Shown one piece after another: positions 23,504 through 35,196 of a stretch of 64,000 bases of DNA. The stretch is from Fistulifera solaris (lineage: Eukaryota; Bacillariophyta; Bacillariophyceae; Naviculales; Stauroneidaceae), in NCBI GenBank assembly GCA_030295235.1, contig AP026136.1, forward strand, positions 62,001-126,000. Reading direction: 5' to 3'. The notes below the pieces were generated by a model that saw only the letters and a list, made by a program, of their open reading frames with translations, was not told where the DNA came from and did no database searches. Both the position numbers and the translations under genes were made by a program. Every line of letters starts with the position of its first letter. Positions within the stretch are counted from its first letter, which is position 1.

Positions 23504-24639
23504 TTTGCGTGTTTCCGTGTGTGTGGTAGCGTGGCGTTATGTTTGACAGCAAAAGGAGCAATCGAATCGAAATGCAAATAATCAATTAATATTGCAGAAC
23601 AGAAGAGAATGAACTTGAAGAGAAGAACGAATTATATTATCTCAAATGATTCGTTCGTTTTGCCTTGTCGATTATTTTTTTGAATGTGACTGGAAGCAGC
23701 AGCGCGTGTACCGTGTACCGGTACTGGTACCAGGTACCGGTACCAGGCTTCGCGTTTGTGTCGTGCTCCAATTCGGATTGCGTCTCATGACTGAAATTTC
23801 AGTCACGGCGAAAAAAGCACGAAGCATCGTTATCTATACCTGGTAGCTACAAAAATCTTACTCACGACACTGCAATTTGTGATGCTAGAGCCCGTCTGTG
23901 GCTGCTTTTTTGGCCATCACATACACAGGGACTATGGGATAGAAGCCAGATTGATCCAGAAAGACGCTTGCATCGACGATGCGCAAACGTTTTCAACACC
24001 ACAAACACGAAATAATATCCTCGTCCCCTTCGGCGTCTAGCTCCTGCGGGGAGCTTTCTTCGTGCTCCCACACACAAACACAAACACGGACACCAAACCG
24101 GAATCTTATCTTAGCGGTACCGATGCTACACACACAAGGACTTTAGTTACCGCTAGGACAAATGAAAGAGAGGGTTCGATGACGTATGTCAAGTCGTTTT
24201 CAAGCCAGAAGAGTAAAAAGTCTTCGTTGGAATTCGTGACCTTTATTGCAGAATGCAGAACGGCAAGTGTGTCACTTTTCCCCAAAAGCCAAAAGACAGA
24301 ACTTTCATCACCTTATCGACCACATTTTTACACGAAATACCCTGGTACCCTGCTTCTCGGCATTTTCCAGCTCACAGCTCACAGACGACTCAGAGCCCTA
24401 CTCACAGCTTCAATGTCTGACTGCTAGAAGAATGTAGATGATCAAAAGCTAACTTCAATGACGTCGGCGGCGTGTGCCGATGGGCATCTCGGAACTTGTT
24501 GTTTCTCCACTTCTCCGCCGGACGGCTTTTTTTCGATCTTTCCATCATTCGGTCCTTTTCCACATCTTCCAAAGATCTCATTCTTTTTCGTTTTTTGATT
24601 TTTTTGTTGGCATCCAGCACACAAGTTTTTGTTTTCTTC
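23504..24639. other. Intergenic, divergent promoters
   Basis: Holds the TACCAGGTA/TGACTGAA cluster at 23716-23845. No gene recognised. Confidence 0.6.
23716..23845. repeat. Cluster of TACCAGGTA/TACCGGTA palindromes and a TGACTGAA module
   Basis: 23716-23747 holds overlapping GGTAC-centred palindromes (GTACTGGTACCAGGTACC). 23786-23808 holds CATGACTGAAATTTCAGTCA. TACCTGGTA follows at 23837-23845. All lie between the divergent CIAPIN1 and the secreted-protein gene. Confidence 0.65.
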
Positions 24640-25194
24640 ATGAAACTGACGGCTCATTGGGGATCCGTCTTGTATTTGTCTTCTTCATTGTTATTGTTGC
24701 ATCCGACTGCGGCCGCTCTTTTGTGAAACTACTACCGAAGGACTCACTGGACTGGGCGAAGAATTTACCTTTCCGTCGAAACTATCGATCGTCGATTTTT
24801 CGGCATCGGTGACTTACGCTACTTTGGCACAAGGTACGATTAAATGAATCATTGAGTTTACAAGTACTTATTTTGCTATTGTATGCCCTTCTCTTACCCA
24901 TCCGTGTTCTGCTTCACAGGCGCAACACCCTTTGTCAAAATCATCGCGGCGTCGGTACAGCCGGTCGTTTCTCTTGGCGAGGACGGTACTCTGACGATTG
25001 CCCCTGAAGGCTGCAGCATAGACGGAGCCCCTGTCGAAGGCGTTCCATCGGCCCCTTCGCCTGTACAAGCTCCTGTCGAAGGAGGAACGGACGGAGGTGC
25101 TCCAGTTGTTGCACCGGAAACACCGACCGCCAGTAGTGCCGCAACATCGGCTACACTCTTTTCTCTTCCGTTCTTTTCCCTGTCAACAAGATGA
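24640..25194 (+). CDS. Secreted Pro/Ala/Gly-rich protein, function unknown
   Basis: The ATG at 24640 opens a strong signal peptide (HWGSVLYLSSSLLLLHPTAA). The frame breaks at T4 24719-24722; one more T gives AALFCETTTEGLTGLG. Exon 1 ends at 24833, the intron is 24834-24919 (86 nt, GTACGA...TTCACAG), and exon 2 continues GATPFVKIIAASVQPVVSL to the stop at 25192-25194. The second half is low complexity (Pro, Ala, Gly, Val), ending in a short hydrophobic stretch that might be a weak GPI signal. No family is recognised. Its stop codon overlaps the ATG of the next secreted protein (ATGA), which is unusual for a eukaryote. The two open frames may be one gene model in need of revision. Confidence 0.55.
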
Positions 25195-27191
25195 CTTCGT
25201 TGTTCACGACATTGACTCTGCTTTCTACCTTCGCCTACGTGCAGGGTTCGAATCATGAAGGATCATGTATTCCGACTTTGACCATTGAAATTGGTGTGCC
25301 AGAAATGGCACCCGTACGACAGAACTTTGGTGAAACTGACCACTACTTGGCCGCGACGGTCGACACTGTGACGTGGGGATACTACGATCCGACGGCCACA
25401 GCTGAGACGGCAGCTCTCACCATGGCCTCGGGTGAGACGGTAACTGTGGAAGTGATTACGCATCATTCGAGTCACGACTACGCGAAGATGATTCGTGGTG
25501 ATCCGGCGGTCGAAGAAATCTTTTACTGGTCGGACAATCAAACAGAAGCTACGAAGAATGAACCGAAACTCCCTGGAACTGGTGTCCATTTGGTGACGGG
25601 CCCGATCAACGTAGAAGGTGCCATGCCCGGTGATATTCTTCAAGTCGATATCCTCGAATTGGATCCTCGTTACAATGTAAGTCATGTATGATGTGAAAAA
25701 AAAGTGTCGCTGGTTCGTTCGTCTCAATTATTGTTCTTTTGTGTTTCATATTGATTCGTTTGAAAGCCCGCTACTGGACGTTGCTACGGAACCAATTCAC
25801 AAAAGTTTGCCGGATACCAGTATCGCGTCGGCGAAAAGCGTGACGGCACTCCCTACGTTCGTACGGGTGGAACGGAAGCGATCACGGTCTTTGAATTCAT
25901 TGAAGACGATGCTTCCAACATGTTGTATGGTGCGCCTGTTTACATGTAAGTCATTCTTTCTTGGTGGATTTTTTTCGTATGGCTTGTCGTGTCTCGCTCT
26001 CAAAACAGTCATGTCCTCTATTCAGGTATCGTTTTCCCAACATGACGGATCCCGACGGAAACAACCGCACGATTGACAATAATCCCTCGGTCACTGTCCC
26101 TCATGAATTCAACCATGGATACAATGGAACACTTCTGGAAGAAGATCCCATTGTCTACCCTCCCGGATACGATGCGACTTTTGTAAGTACCAAAGGAAGC
26201 AACAAAAGATTGTCGATGACTACGAATAATTGTCGTTCACACATGTTTCCCATTCACACAGGTCACGGACGAAGGCGGCATCTTGTATTTGAGCCCGGAA
26301 CAAGCCCAATTGGACTGGAAAGTCCCATTGCGTCCCCACATTGGTACACTGGCGGTCATGCCCAACAATACCGGCAATTACTTGGACGAAGAAGCGCAAG
26401 GCGGTGCCAGTACCATTCCTCCGTCCCGCTTTGGTGGCAACATTGATGATTGGCGCATTGGCAAGGGTGGCACCATGTATTACAAAGTTGAAGTTCCTGG
26501 TGCCTTGTTGTTGGTCGGGGACACGCACGCGGCGCAGGGTGATTCGGAATTGGCCGGCACAGCCATGGAAACCAGCATGACGGCGAAGTTGCGTGTCACG
26601 TTGCACAAGGCGGATAGTTTGCCCAAGATTGTGTCGACCGTCGAATGGCCATTGTTGGAAACGTTTGACAAGTTTGTCGTGCATGGATTTGCGTTTGCGA
26701 ATTATTTGGATGATTTGGAAGATCCCTCAACGATCTTTGATGAAGGTGCTAGTTTGGATCAGGCTATGCAAGACTGTTTTGTCAAGACGCGTGATTGGTT
26801 GATGGATGTGTACGACTTGTTGGAAGAGGAAACGATTGCGTTGATGACAACTTCAGTGGATTTCGGTATTACGCAAGTTGTCGATGGTAACTGGGGTGTG
26901 CATGCGGATATTCCCAAATGGGTCTTTGATGATTCTGGAGCTCCCTACGATTATTCTTGCACAACTTCTCAAGGACCCGGTCGTCGTCGTCGTGGCCTCT
27001 TGAATCATCGCGAGCGTCGTTCTTTGTTTGCCAAGATGGTGGGTGATGATGTCGAAATGGATGCTTATGCTTCTCAGTTGTACAACAAAGTGACCGCTTC
27101 TTGCGCCGCCTGTGGAGATCATCACATGCGTGAATTGTTGGCGGAGAAGTTGGTTCATGCGAAGTTGGATTTCGCTCATGCGCGTGCTTAA
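25191..27191 (+). CDS. Secreted acetamidase/formamidase (FmdA/AmdA family)
   Basis: Four exons: 25191-25676, 25767-25945, 26026-26182 and 26262-27191. The introns are 90, 80 and 79 nt, all with GTAAGT donors, and the joined frame gives 583 residues without a break. A signal peptide (MTSLFTTLTLLSTFAYVQG) is followed by the acetamidase/formamidase fold: GPINVEGAMPGDILQVDILE, then HIGTLAVMPN, GGNIDDWRIGKGGTMYYKV and LLLVGDTHAAQGDSELAGTA. The family hydrolyses short-chain amides to ammonia and a carboxylate; a secreted form would release ammonium from external amides such as formamide. The stretch after about residue 270 carries an insertion with YRFPNMTDPDGNN. The C terminus after about residue 500 has an Arg run and a Cys pair (SCAACGDHHMRELL) not usual for bacterial members. 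Confidence 0.88.
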
Positions 27192-27729
27192 AAGACGTTT
27201 TAAATGACAAGGTTATAAAACCAAATGAATGTCTGGAAAGGTTCAGAGTAGACCACTTAGTTAATTAGTTGCTGATAATGAGTAAAGAAAATTGGTAGAT
27301 CATCATGTCGACAAAAAGCGAGCGCGACCTCGAAGCTTGAAGGGATTCAGTTTGAAATACAGAGCACGTAGTACTTCGGAGTATCACTACAACACTTCTT
27401 TCTTGTCGTACCAGTACAAAGTACACACCACTTCAAAACGTCACAACACGCGCCCACCGCGAACCGCGAAGTGCACATTGTTACTTTTGTTTCTTTGAAC
27501 GACAATCGAGACGTTGATCAACATAGGATCATCATTACCTTGCATTTCTTTGTCTTGCCTTTTCATTTCCTCTCCTTCGCTCTATATTTCTTGATTCTGA
27601 AATAAATAACTTGAATAGATTGCCTGCTTCATTGACTGCTGATTCGTTTCGCACATTCGCTCGAAAGAAAGAAATTGAAAATCCTGCTCTCATCCTCATT
27701 CACTTGTTGCGGAGAGGATATTATTCAAC
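27192..27729. other. Intergenic
   Basis: 3' flank of the formamidase and promoter of the SET gene; pyrimidine-rich before the ATG. Confidence 0.6.
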
Positions 27730-29348
27730 ATGAAGTCTTCCTTCACTTTTTTTCCTTTTCTGGATAATAAACGCAGCTTTTGTGTCTACCTTTCCTTTGC
27801 TGACGGTCGTGAAAACACACACTAGCAGCCCGAAAGCCATCATCTCTACCGCACGGCAATTATCCCCCTCTTCCTCTTCTTCCTCTTCCTCCTCCTCCTC
27901 CTCTTCCTCATCAAGCACCACGGCGTTAGACGCACGAGCGGAGCAATTGATGCAGACAAGTCAAAAACGTTTGGGAAATAAAGTAAAAATTGCCTCGGTA
28001 GCAACACATCGCTTGGGATTGATCGCCACGGAGCATATTGCGAAAGGACAGGATATTGTCGTTGCCCTGCGACAACGACGAAACATTCCCCGTCTTGACG
28101 GTTACGGCAGCGAAGCAAGTCTTTCGCGATATTTTACCCGATTCCTTTGATAGTTGGACGGGTGATGCAGGATTGTTGGCCATGTTATTATTGCATCATG
28201 TGGCACACGATGCGAACACGCCCTCGCCGTTGCGGACGGCTTGGTTGCAGGCATTGCCGACTATCGGAGAAATGGCGCATCATCCGTACTTTTGGTCCGA
28301 AGCCGATCAAGAAATATTACAAATGTCTTCCACGAACAAAATATATCAACGACTCGATGATATGGAAGAAGATTTCGCGTGGTGGAAGAAACAAGTCCTC
28401 GATGTGGATCGACAGCGATTTCCGGAGACAGTGAACGACCAGCCGTGCTTTTCGTGGACGGGCTTTCAATGGGCCATGACTATGATTCAATCGCGTAGTT
28501 TCTTTTTGGATGGTGCCCTGCGATGCATTCCGTTGTTGGATATGTGCAATCATGACGATGCCGCGGAAGAAATTCAGACGGCGAGTGCTGGTGGATTCTT
28601 TGGCAGTGGTGGTAACAAGAATGCGCAATTGATTGCCGACCACAATTACGAAGTAGGACAAGAAGTGTTTTGCTCGTATGGTCCGAAAAGTGCGGCCGAT
28701 TATTTGTTGGAACACGGGTTTTGTCCCGAGCAGTGTTGGAAGACGGCCGTTTCGGAATTGACGTTTGAGATCGATCCGAATGATCGTTTCCGTGACGACA
28801 AGTTGGATATTTTGGAATTTGAAACGTACGACCAAGCACCAATGGATCCTGTGCAAACCTTTGATGTCGTCAGTAGTACGAGTACAGGAACCACACAGAC
28901 CGATGGATCGCCCGATCCGGCTATGATGCAATTTCTGCGTCTGTGCAAGTTGGGCAGTACCGATGCTTTCTTGTTGGAAAGTATTTTCCGTAAAGACATT
29001 TGGGGATTCATGGCGTTACCTGTGAGTGAACAGAATGAATTGGCGGTCGTGAATGCGATTGCTGAAACGTGTCAACGGGCGCTGGATGAATTCAATGAAT
29101 GTGCCGACGATCGAGGTCCTGAAGTGTGCAAGAAACTGCGACAAGCGGAATCGCGGGCCTTGAGCAAAACGATTGCTTTCGTGCAAAGAGAAAAGGAAGC
29201 TTTGGATTTGAAAGAATACTATCAAGAGCGTCGATTAAAAGACTTGGGATTGGATTCTGAATGGTCACCCGAGGATGACGATATGGTGGGAGATGATTTA
29301 AGCTTTGGGCAAACTAGAGCACCCGGTGGTGCCGATTATGATTGGTAA
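27730..29348 (+). CDS. SET-domain lysine methyltransferase, Rubisco-LSMT/SETD3-like, plastid-targeted
   Basis: About 538 residues across two frame breaks, T7 27747-27753 (one T extra) and CCC 28065-28067 (one C extra). With the first corrected, the ATG at 27730 gives a presequence MKSSFTFFLFWIINAAF, an ASAFAP-like plastid cleavage site, then a Ser run of about 17. The catalytic part has a split SET domain: LGLIATEHIAKGQDIV, LLDMCNHDDAAEE (the NH motif) and EVFCSYGPKSAADYLLEHGF (the catalytic Tyr region). A helical C-terminal Rubisco-LSMT-type substrate-binding part follows. These enzymes methylate lysines of chloroplast enzymes such as Rubisco large subunit or aldolase; the substrate here is not known. 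The next gene downstream is also plastid-targeted. Confidence 0.8.
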
Positions 29349-29473
29349 TGAGTTTAGTTGGCTATGCACTTCTTAATGTGTGATGTATGTCTTCTAGTTG
29401 ATGAACGTAGACATCGAAGCTTGCAAATAAGCGAAGGCTCACTACTACTTCTATCTCGCGAAGCATATTCATT

Positions 29474-29494
29474 CATGACGGAAAAGCAGTCGTG
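29474..29494. repeat. Dispersed TGACTGAA-type palindrome
   Basis: Diverged copy (CATGACGGAAAAGCAGTCGTG) followed by ACGAAAAACGG, between the SET gene and the DUF819 gene. Confidence 0.55.
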
Positions 29495-29805
29495 ACGAAA
29501 AACGGAGTAAATACCTGTTAAAGCGACCCCCGAAGCTTTTCGATATCTTGAATAAAAATAAGCTTTGCAAATATTACGGTCGTCTTTTGCAACAAAAATA
29601 GCTTAATGAGACGAATATTGTCGTGGAAGAAAAGGTCGCCTACACTATAGGTCTAATTCGCCCGCCTTGCGCGGTAAGAATGGATTCATGGGTTATAAAT
29701 GCTATTGAATTGATTTGTTTATCATCAAGGAGTTGTACACTTGTTCAAGCGCGCAGGATGGACGAAAGGCAATGATGCTAGAGTAAGGATCCAAATATTA
29801 TGAAT

Positions 29806-29835
29806 CATGACTGAGCTTCGTCGTGGTACCAGGTA
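29806..29835. repeat. TGACTGA-type copy joined to TACCAGGTA
   Basis: CATGACTGAGCTTCGTCGTGG runs directly into TACCAGGTA (29827-29835), 115 bp upstream of the DUF819 start. Confidence 0.55.
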
Positions 29836-29949
29836 AAGTTAATACAACACTTTTCTCCTATGTATCTTTGAGACGCGTAACGACATGATATCACGAAATC
29901 CTCCCCCGAACGAGAAAACGCAACGAAAAAGGAAATAAATGCGAGGACA

Positions 29950-31383
29950 ATGAGAAGGAAGAGAATTGCAAAAGAAGTCAAGGATAACGCGTTCACAATC
30001 ATGCTTCTCCTTCCTTTTCTTCTTCTTGGGATGAGCGTGGCGTCGGGCAGCGCCTTTGTCCTTCCGCAAACGCTTTTAGCAATGCCAATTACGCGTTCTC
30101 TCCCGACACGTCTTCAGAGTCTCTTAACACCAACAACGGCAACTGCTGCCACCGCATTGACGTCTTCTGCATTAATGGGAATGTGGATGGAACGTCAAAA
30201 TCCGAATTCAGGTATTTTGACGTCTTTGATGGTTTCTTCTTTGGTGTTTTCTCGGATGGCTCCGGCCCATCATTTTCTCTATGATCGATGTTGGGATACT
30301 TTCTTACCCGCTTCCTTGGCTTTGCTGTTCATGGGAATGCCACAAAGCAATCAAGATATCAATCAACGAGAAGAAACTATTGATATTTCTCACCGGAAGG
30401 AACATCATTCGATTCGCACTGTGGTTCGTCGTTTGGCTGGGCCGTTTATGCTGGCTTCCATGGGATCTTTGATCGGTTGTACTACGGCGTTCTTCGTGTG
30501 TCGCGGTATGTTCTGTTCAAGCGATGCCGCCTGGGCCGGTGCTTGTTTGTCAGCTTCGTTTGTGGGCGGGTCGGTCAACTTCTTGGCCACGGCAGCTTGG
30601 ATTGCTTCTCAAAGAGGAGAATCAGTTACCACTTTGGTTAGTGCCATGACGGCGGCCGATCTCATTGTCATGGCGATTTATTTTGCCATTATGGCCGCCG
30701 CCACACAGTCGGTGTCATTAGAACGTTGGTTTCAGCGAAAGAATAGTCATCAGGATAATCTGGTGGATCCAACACGCACAGCTACTTCTTCAGCAAGTGA
30801 CGAAAATGCCTCGTACTCTACGGTTACATCGGCACTATCTACATTTCACGTTCCTACTGCCTTGCTCATTACCACTATCGCGCTGGCATTGGTACGCGTC
30901 GGACAAAAAGTAGAACTACTCTGTTCCGCTTACATTCCCGGCATGGCGTGTGCCTTTTTAGCAGCCGTCACTCCGGGGATTCGGCGCTATTTGCCCTCAC
31001 AAGCTGCGGCGACGGCACCACCCTTGTCCCAATTTTGTTTCTTGTTGCTGTTTGCCGCAGTGGGAGTGACCGCTGATTTACAAGCGGCACTGCAATCGGG
31101 GCCCTCTTGTATCATCTTTGCGACGGTGGCCCTTCTTCTGCATGGTGTCGTATTAATGGTAGGAGGAAGGTATTTGCTAGCGGGGCGTTCGAAATTAATG
31201 GATTGTCTCATTGCGTCCAATGCGGCCATTGGTGGACCGGCTACGGCGGCGACATTTTGTGGAACTTTGCCGAATAATACACAAGCGCTCACCATAGCTG
31301 CCACAATATGGGGAGTGTTCGGGTACGCCATTGGTACTACCGTGGGCGTCGGAATGTATCGATTCCTTTCGATGTTTACATAA
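29950..31383 (+). CDS. DUF819-family membrane protein, plastid-targeted
   Basis: 477 residues, one frame. It starts with a basic stretch and then MLLLPFLLLGMSVASGSAFVLPQ, a signal peptide with a plastid-type SGSAF cleavage site. The Met at 30001 would give a cleaner signal peptide than the first Met at 29950. The rest has about ten membrane helices with DUF819 hallmarks: GGSVNFLATAAWI, AADLIVMAIYFAIMAA, SNAAIGGPATAATFCGTLPN and ATIWGVFGYAIGTTVGVG. Plants carry a chloroplast DUF819 protein and bacteria have YjcL-like members; the transported substrate is not established. It is convergent with the exonuclease gene, 69 bp between the stop codons. Confidence 0.83.
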   Translation: MRRKRIAKEVKDNAFTIMLLLPFLLLGMSVASGSAFVLPQTLLAMPITRSLPTRLQSLLTPTTATAATALTSSALMGMWMERQNPNSGILTSLMVSSLVFSRMAPAHHFLYDRCWDTFLPASLALLFMGMPQSNQDINQREETIDISHRKEHHSIRTVVRRLAGPFMLASMGSLIGCTTAFFVCRGMFCSSDAAWAGACLSASFVGGSVNFLATAAWIASQRGESVTTLVSAMTAADLIVMAIYFAIMAAATQSVSLERWFQRKNSHQDNLVDPTRTATSSASDENASYSTVTSALSTFHVPTALLITTIALALVRVGQKVELLCSAYIPGMACAFLAAVTPGIRRYLPSQAAATAPPLSQFCFLLLFAAVGVTADLQAALQSGPSCIIFATVALLLHGVVLMVGGRYLLAGRSKLMDCLIASNAAIGGPATAATFCGTLPNNTQALTIAATIWGVFGYAIGTTVGVGMYRFLSMFT

Positions 31384-31452
31384 ATTGTACAGATAGGTAC
31401 ACAAGTGACGCAGTGCGTTACAACGGTTAATCTAATTATACTGGATGTTGTC

Positions 31453-33943
31453 TTAAAACGGCACATCGCGAAAATCATCGGGATGAGGCACTTGAACTTT
31501 CGAGCCCGCTGACCATCGCGAATTCGCTGCGGCAGGACGTCGTGTACGTTTTACTCCTTCCAGTCGCGCAGTGAAACGCTGTTTCAAATCTCGAAATCCC
31601 ATTTCGTCATAAAAAGCTATAATTCGATTTTCATTCATGGGTTCCATACGTAGCTCACTCACTTGACGTTGACCTTCCGGGAAGGTCATGTCCTCTACGG
31701 GCAAGTCACCAACTAACGTCACCAGTGCTTTGGAAAGGCGCGCTTGTTCCAAATGCTCTTCTAGTTTCGAACGCCGCGCCTTTTGTTGTACATCTTGGAC
31801 ATGGTCCAATAGGTACTCCAATGACCCGAATTCTCGGATCAAATCGGCAGCAATTTTCGGGCCAATACCCGGCACACCCGGAACATTGTCTGCCACATCG
31901 CCTGCTAATGCCAAAACATCACCAAGCTGCTCGGGTGTAACATTCCACTTTTCTATGACCTGAGTCGAGGTCACGCGCTCCATTTTCATAGGATCAACCA
32001 TATGAATGACCGTAGGACCATCATCTCGAATCAGTTGCATCAAATCCTTGTCACCCGAAAGAATGTGCACGTCGAGACCTTCGCGTTGCGCCATTCCTGC
32101 CAGTGTTGCAATGACGTCATCCGCTTCGTAATTCGATGCTTCAATCATGGGCATACCGTAGGCCAGTCCAGCCTGTCGGATAAGGCTAAATTGTGGAATT
32201 AAATCCATGGGTGCCTCCGCTCGATGTGCCTTGTATTCATTGTATAGCTCGTGTCGAAAGGTTTTGCCTTTGGCGTCAAAGACCAAAACAATGCGGGGTT
32301 GTTCTCCTTGTACCATGCGATTCAATATCAATCGGTTTAACATGTTACAAAAATCCCATGACAGCACCTGTTGGCATTCCATCGGATCGATGTATGGGTG
32401 GCATGGAATAATACGCACGGTAGATGTAAGCCGAGGCATCGACCAGTAAAAGTGGATCACCACTCGCGGTTTTACTGGTTGTTTCTGTCGTCCCGGATGA
32501 CGACGACGAGACCGGTGTCGACTGCATCGCGCTTTTCACGCGCGTTCCTTTCACCACGGCTTGTTGTTTCGACGACTGTTTCCGAATCCTTTGTTGCAAG
32601 CGCCGATATTGCAAAATCAAATCAGCCATGCGATTGCCACTCGCCGCCTTTGCTTCCAAAGCTTCCTTGTTGGTGGATTCTCCCGGAATTCCAAAGACCG
32701 CCATGGAAACTTGAGAAAGCGAATTGATATTGAATGGCTCATTGTTGTTTTGTTGATAAATTTGCTCCGTAACTTGTTGCAGTTCCATTTCCAGTACATC
32801 CACCGGAGAACGGGTGCCTGTTCCGAGTGACGCTTGAGCTAGCAAAGCACGTTTTTCTGGATCATTCTTAAGAAACGTGGATGGTGGAGGCGGTGGCCTT
32901 TTTTCAGACGAAAAAGGAGAAGATGATGCTGGTGTATATGTTGGTGGCGTGCGCTTGGAAACAGTCGGTAGATATGAATCATCTTCGTGCGCAGTTCCAG
33001 GAGAATGGGTCACAGCAGCCGGTGTTGGTGACTCCACGACACGTGGCGACTCTGTGGTACTCGCTGCTGTTGTTGAACTAGCGATAGTATAGTCATCGTT
33101 TTTGTGGTTGTTGCTGTCCTGCAACGTCATTTGTGCTCCCAAATCATGTAAGAAATCTAGCAGATCGATAGGTTCGTTGGGTATTTGAATGGGTTTCGGT
33201 GGCTGGGAATATTGCGATTGCGTTTGATTATAGACAACAGGTGCGTTTTGGCTCATCGTCGCCACGTCCGACTGTAATAGCTGTTGCTCTGGCACTGTTA
33301 CTGGCTCCTCGGATGGCGAAGACTCGACAAATGTATTTTCTTTTTCGTTTTGTGCCCGGTAAGTAAAAAAGTCATAAACAGGAAGATTGTTGATTGTGGA
33401 TGATGATTGTGGATTCGCTTTTTGTTGCTGAACATTTACCGACCCTGTAGAAGACTGCGGCGACGAAACAGTACGGATTACTGGAGAGGGTCGAGGAGGA
33501 GATACTTGAGATGAAGATACTCGCGACGGAGCATTGCTTGGTGTCACTGACGGTGATGCGCGGTTCACCGTCGCTAGAATGGGTCTTTCCGCGGATTGTT
33601 GTTTGCTTGTTGTTGTTACTTTGGCAACCGCTCTTTGTTGCGATTGCAGTTGACTCCTATTGTATTGTTCTTCTTGTCGCATCATTTCTTCCATTTCTGC
33701 TACATCCGGTTCGTAGTCGTAGGCACCACTCAAACCAACTTCCTCCCCATAGCTATCCCATTCGAATGCGGGTCGTCGATTATGTTCAGGCGGAGATGAA
33801 GCAAGAAATGATCTTGTTGCTTTTGATTGAAAAGGACGCGTTTTTGTGAAAGAAAAGGCGAAAGCCCCTTTCGTTTTCAACGTAGCAGCAATCATGACGT
33901 AGCAACAGAAATACAATGAAGAACCACGAAGCAACACGTTCAT
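31453..33943 (-). CDS. Organellar 5'-3' exonuclease (PolI exonuclease-domain protein)
   Basis: About 830 residues. The Met at 33943 opens a signal peptide ending GAFAFSF, a plastid-type site; the open frame extends further upstream but lacks this feature. About 430 low-complexity residues (Ser, Gln, Pro) follow, then the 5'-3' exonuclease/FEN domain of bacterial DNA polymerase I: LLVDASAYIYRAYYSMPP, FDAKGKTFRHELY, ASNYEADDVIATLA, ILSGDKDLMQLI and the helix-hairpin region GDVADNVPGVPGIGPKIAAD. There is no polymerase domain, as in plant organellar exonucleases. The domain removes primers and flaps in organelle DNA replication. The frame breaks at A5 32349-32353 on the plus strand (one base extra); correction gives GAVMGFCNMLNRLIL. 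Confidence 0.85.
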
Positions 33944-34072
33944 GGCCCTTAGAAACAGAGAGAAGTTGTATTGATACTTTGTATTCAAACTTAATAGTTG
34001 ATTGAATGATAATGAATACAAATAAGTGCGCATTTTTCACGTTGGAGCAAATAAACATAAACGAGCCTTACT

Positions 34073-34094
34073 CGTGTCTGAATTCCAGTCATGG
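34073..34094. repeat. Dispersed TGACTGAA-type palindrome
   Basis: GTCTGAATTCCAGTCATGG followed by TGAAAAACGAACACTTTGG, 130 bp upstream of the exonuclease start. Confidence 0.55.
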
Positions 34095-34910
34095 TGAAAA
34101 ACGAACACTTTGGACTAATAATACTTGCGGTTAGATTTTAGTCGTAACGAATACATTGAATGATTGCAATGTTCCTAACCAGCATTATAGTCTATAGTCG
34201 GACAATCTGGTTTTTAGAAAATGAATGCAATCGAAGGAAGTGACCTTGAAGAAAAGAATATTGGCTCTCAGAGCTCGTGACGTAACAGCTCCCCCACTCC
34301 ATCTCCATAGGAGGGTACCAACTGTGAGCTTGCTTGTATCGTGGTGGTAGCTCGACCAGCAGTTATGTTCCGGACTTGTCATGAGCTAATAAACTCCGAA
34401 GATTTCCATAAAATCCAGCTTCGTGGATATCGAAACGCACACTTGGGACTGTAGTAAACTTGGATGAACAAGATTCCGTTTGCTTTTCGTCTTACATGAT
34501 CAGCTAAGGGGGTGCGTTGCGATTTTAGCTCACTGGGGTCGTTACCTACGAGCTTCTAATGATAAAGCTATCCTAGAAACAGTTGCGATCGATTGGAAAG
34601 ATTTCGTATAGCCATGCTTCCAGCTTCCATTCAAGGACTACTTTGTAGTTTGTATTTTTGAAGTTTGATCATTGCCTCCAACAATCGTAGAGAGCCGTGG
34701 CATTGTATCAATCTTTCTCTAAAAAGTTATTGTGTCGATGTGGGGGTTGTTTGTTGCTATCACTGGCTTGCGGCTGATGGTGGAAACAGAGCGCCGATAG
34801 AGTGTTTTGTTCGCACGAGTGCACCAAATTAAATGTCCCTTGTGGAAAGTACGTACGTTGATTGTGGCAGAGCCCGTGAGAGGCGGAAAAGTTAAGGTTA
34901 ACACCACACG

Positions 34911-35196
34911 CCCATATTTTCCGGGTACGTGAAAACACCCCTCCCCCATATTTTCTGCGTAAGTAAAAACACCACACCCCCATATTTTCCGGGTACGTGA
35001 AAACACCTCTCGCCCATTTTTTCTGGGTAAGTGAAAACACCACACTACCATACTTTCTGGTTACGTAAGAACACAACAATCCCATATTTTCTGCGTACGT
35101 GAAAACACCACACCCCCATATTTTCTGGGTAAGTGAAAACACCACTCGCCCATATTTTCTGCGTACGTGAAAACACGACATGCCCATATTTTCTGG
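34911..35196. repeat. 34-bp minisatellite array 1 (8 full units plus part)
   Basis: Eight units of exactly 34 bp start at 34911, 34945, 34979, 35013, 35047, 35081, 35115 and 35149, with a partial one from 35183. Each begins CCCATATTTTC and holds GTACGTGAAAACAC or GTAAGTGAAAACAC. Because 34 is not a multiple of 3, the minus-strand frame through the array reads RKYG, KIWG and ENMG in turn. In reverse complement the unit matches the array at 37650. Confidence 0.9.

Larger units (their letters stand above)
29349..29949. other. Intergenic with two palindrome copies
   Basis: Contains the copies at 29474 and 29806. No gene recognised. Confidence 0.6.

Noticed and set aside
24062-24427. 121-codon plus-strand frame
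   Set aside because: Low-complexity Thr/Asn start, no homology recognised, upstream of a better supported gene.
34911-35196. CRISPR-like array
   Set aside because: Units are contiguous with no unique spacers, and the genome is eukaryotic.
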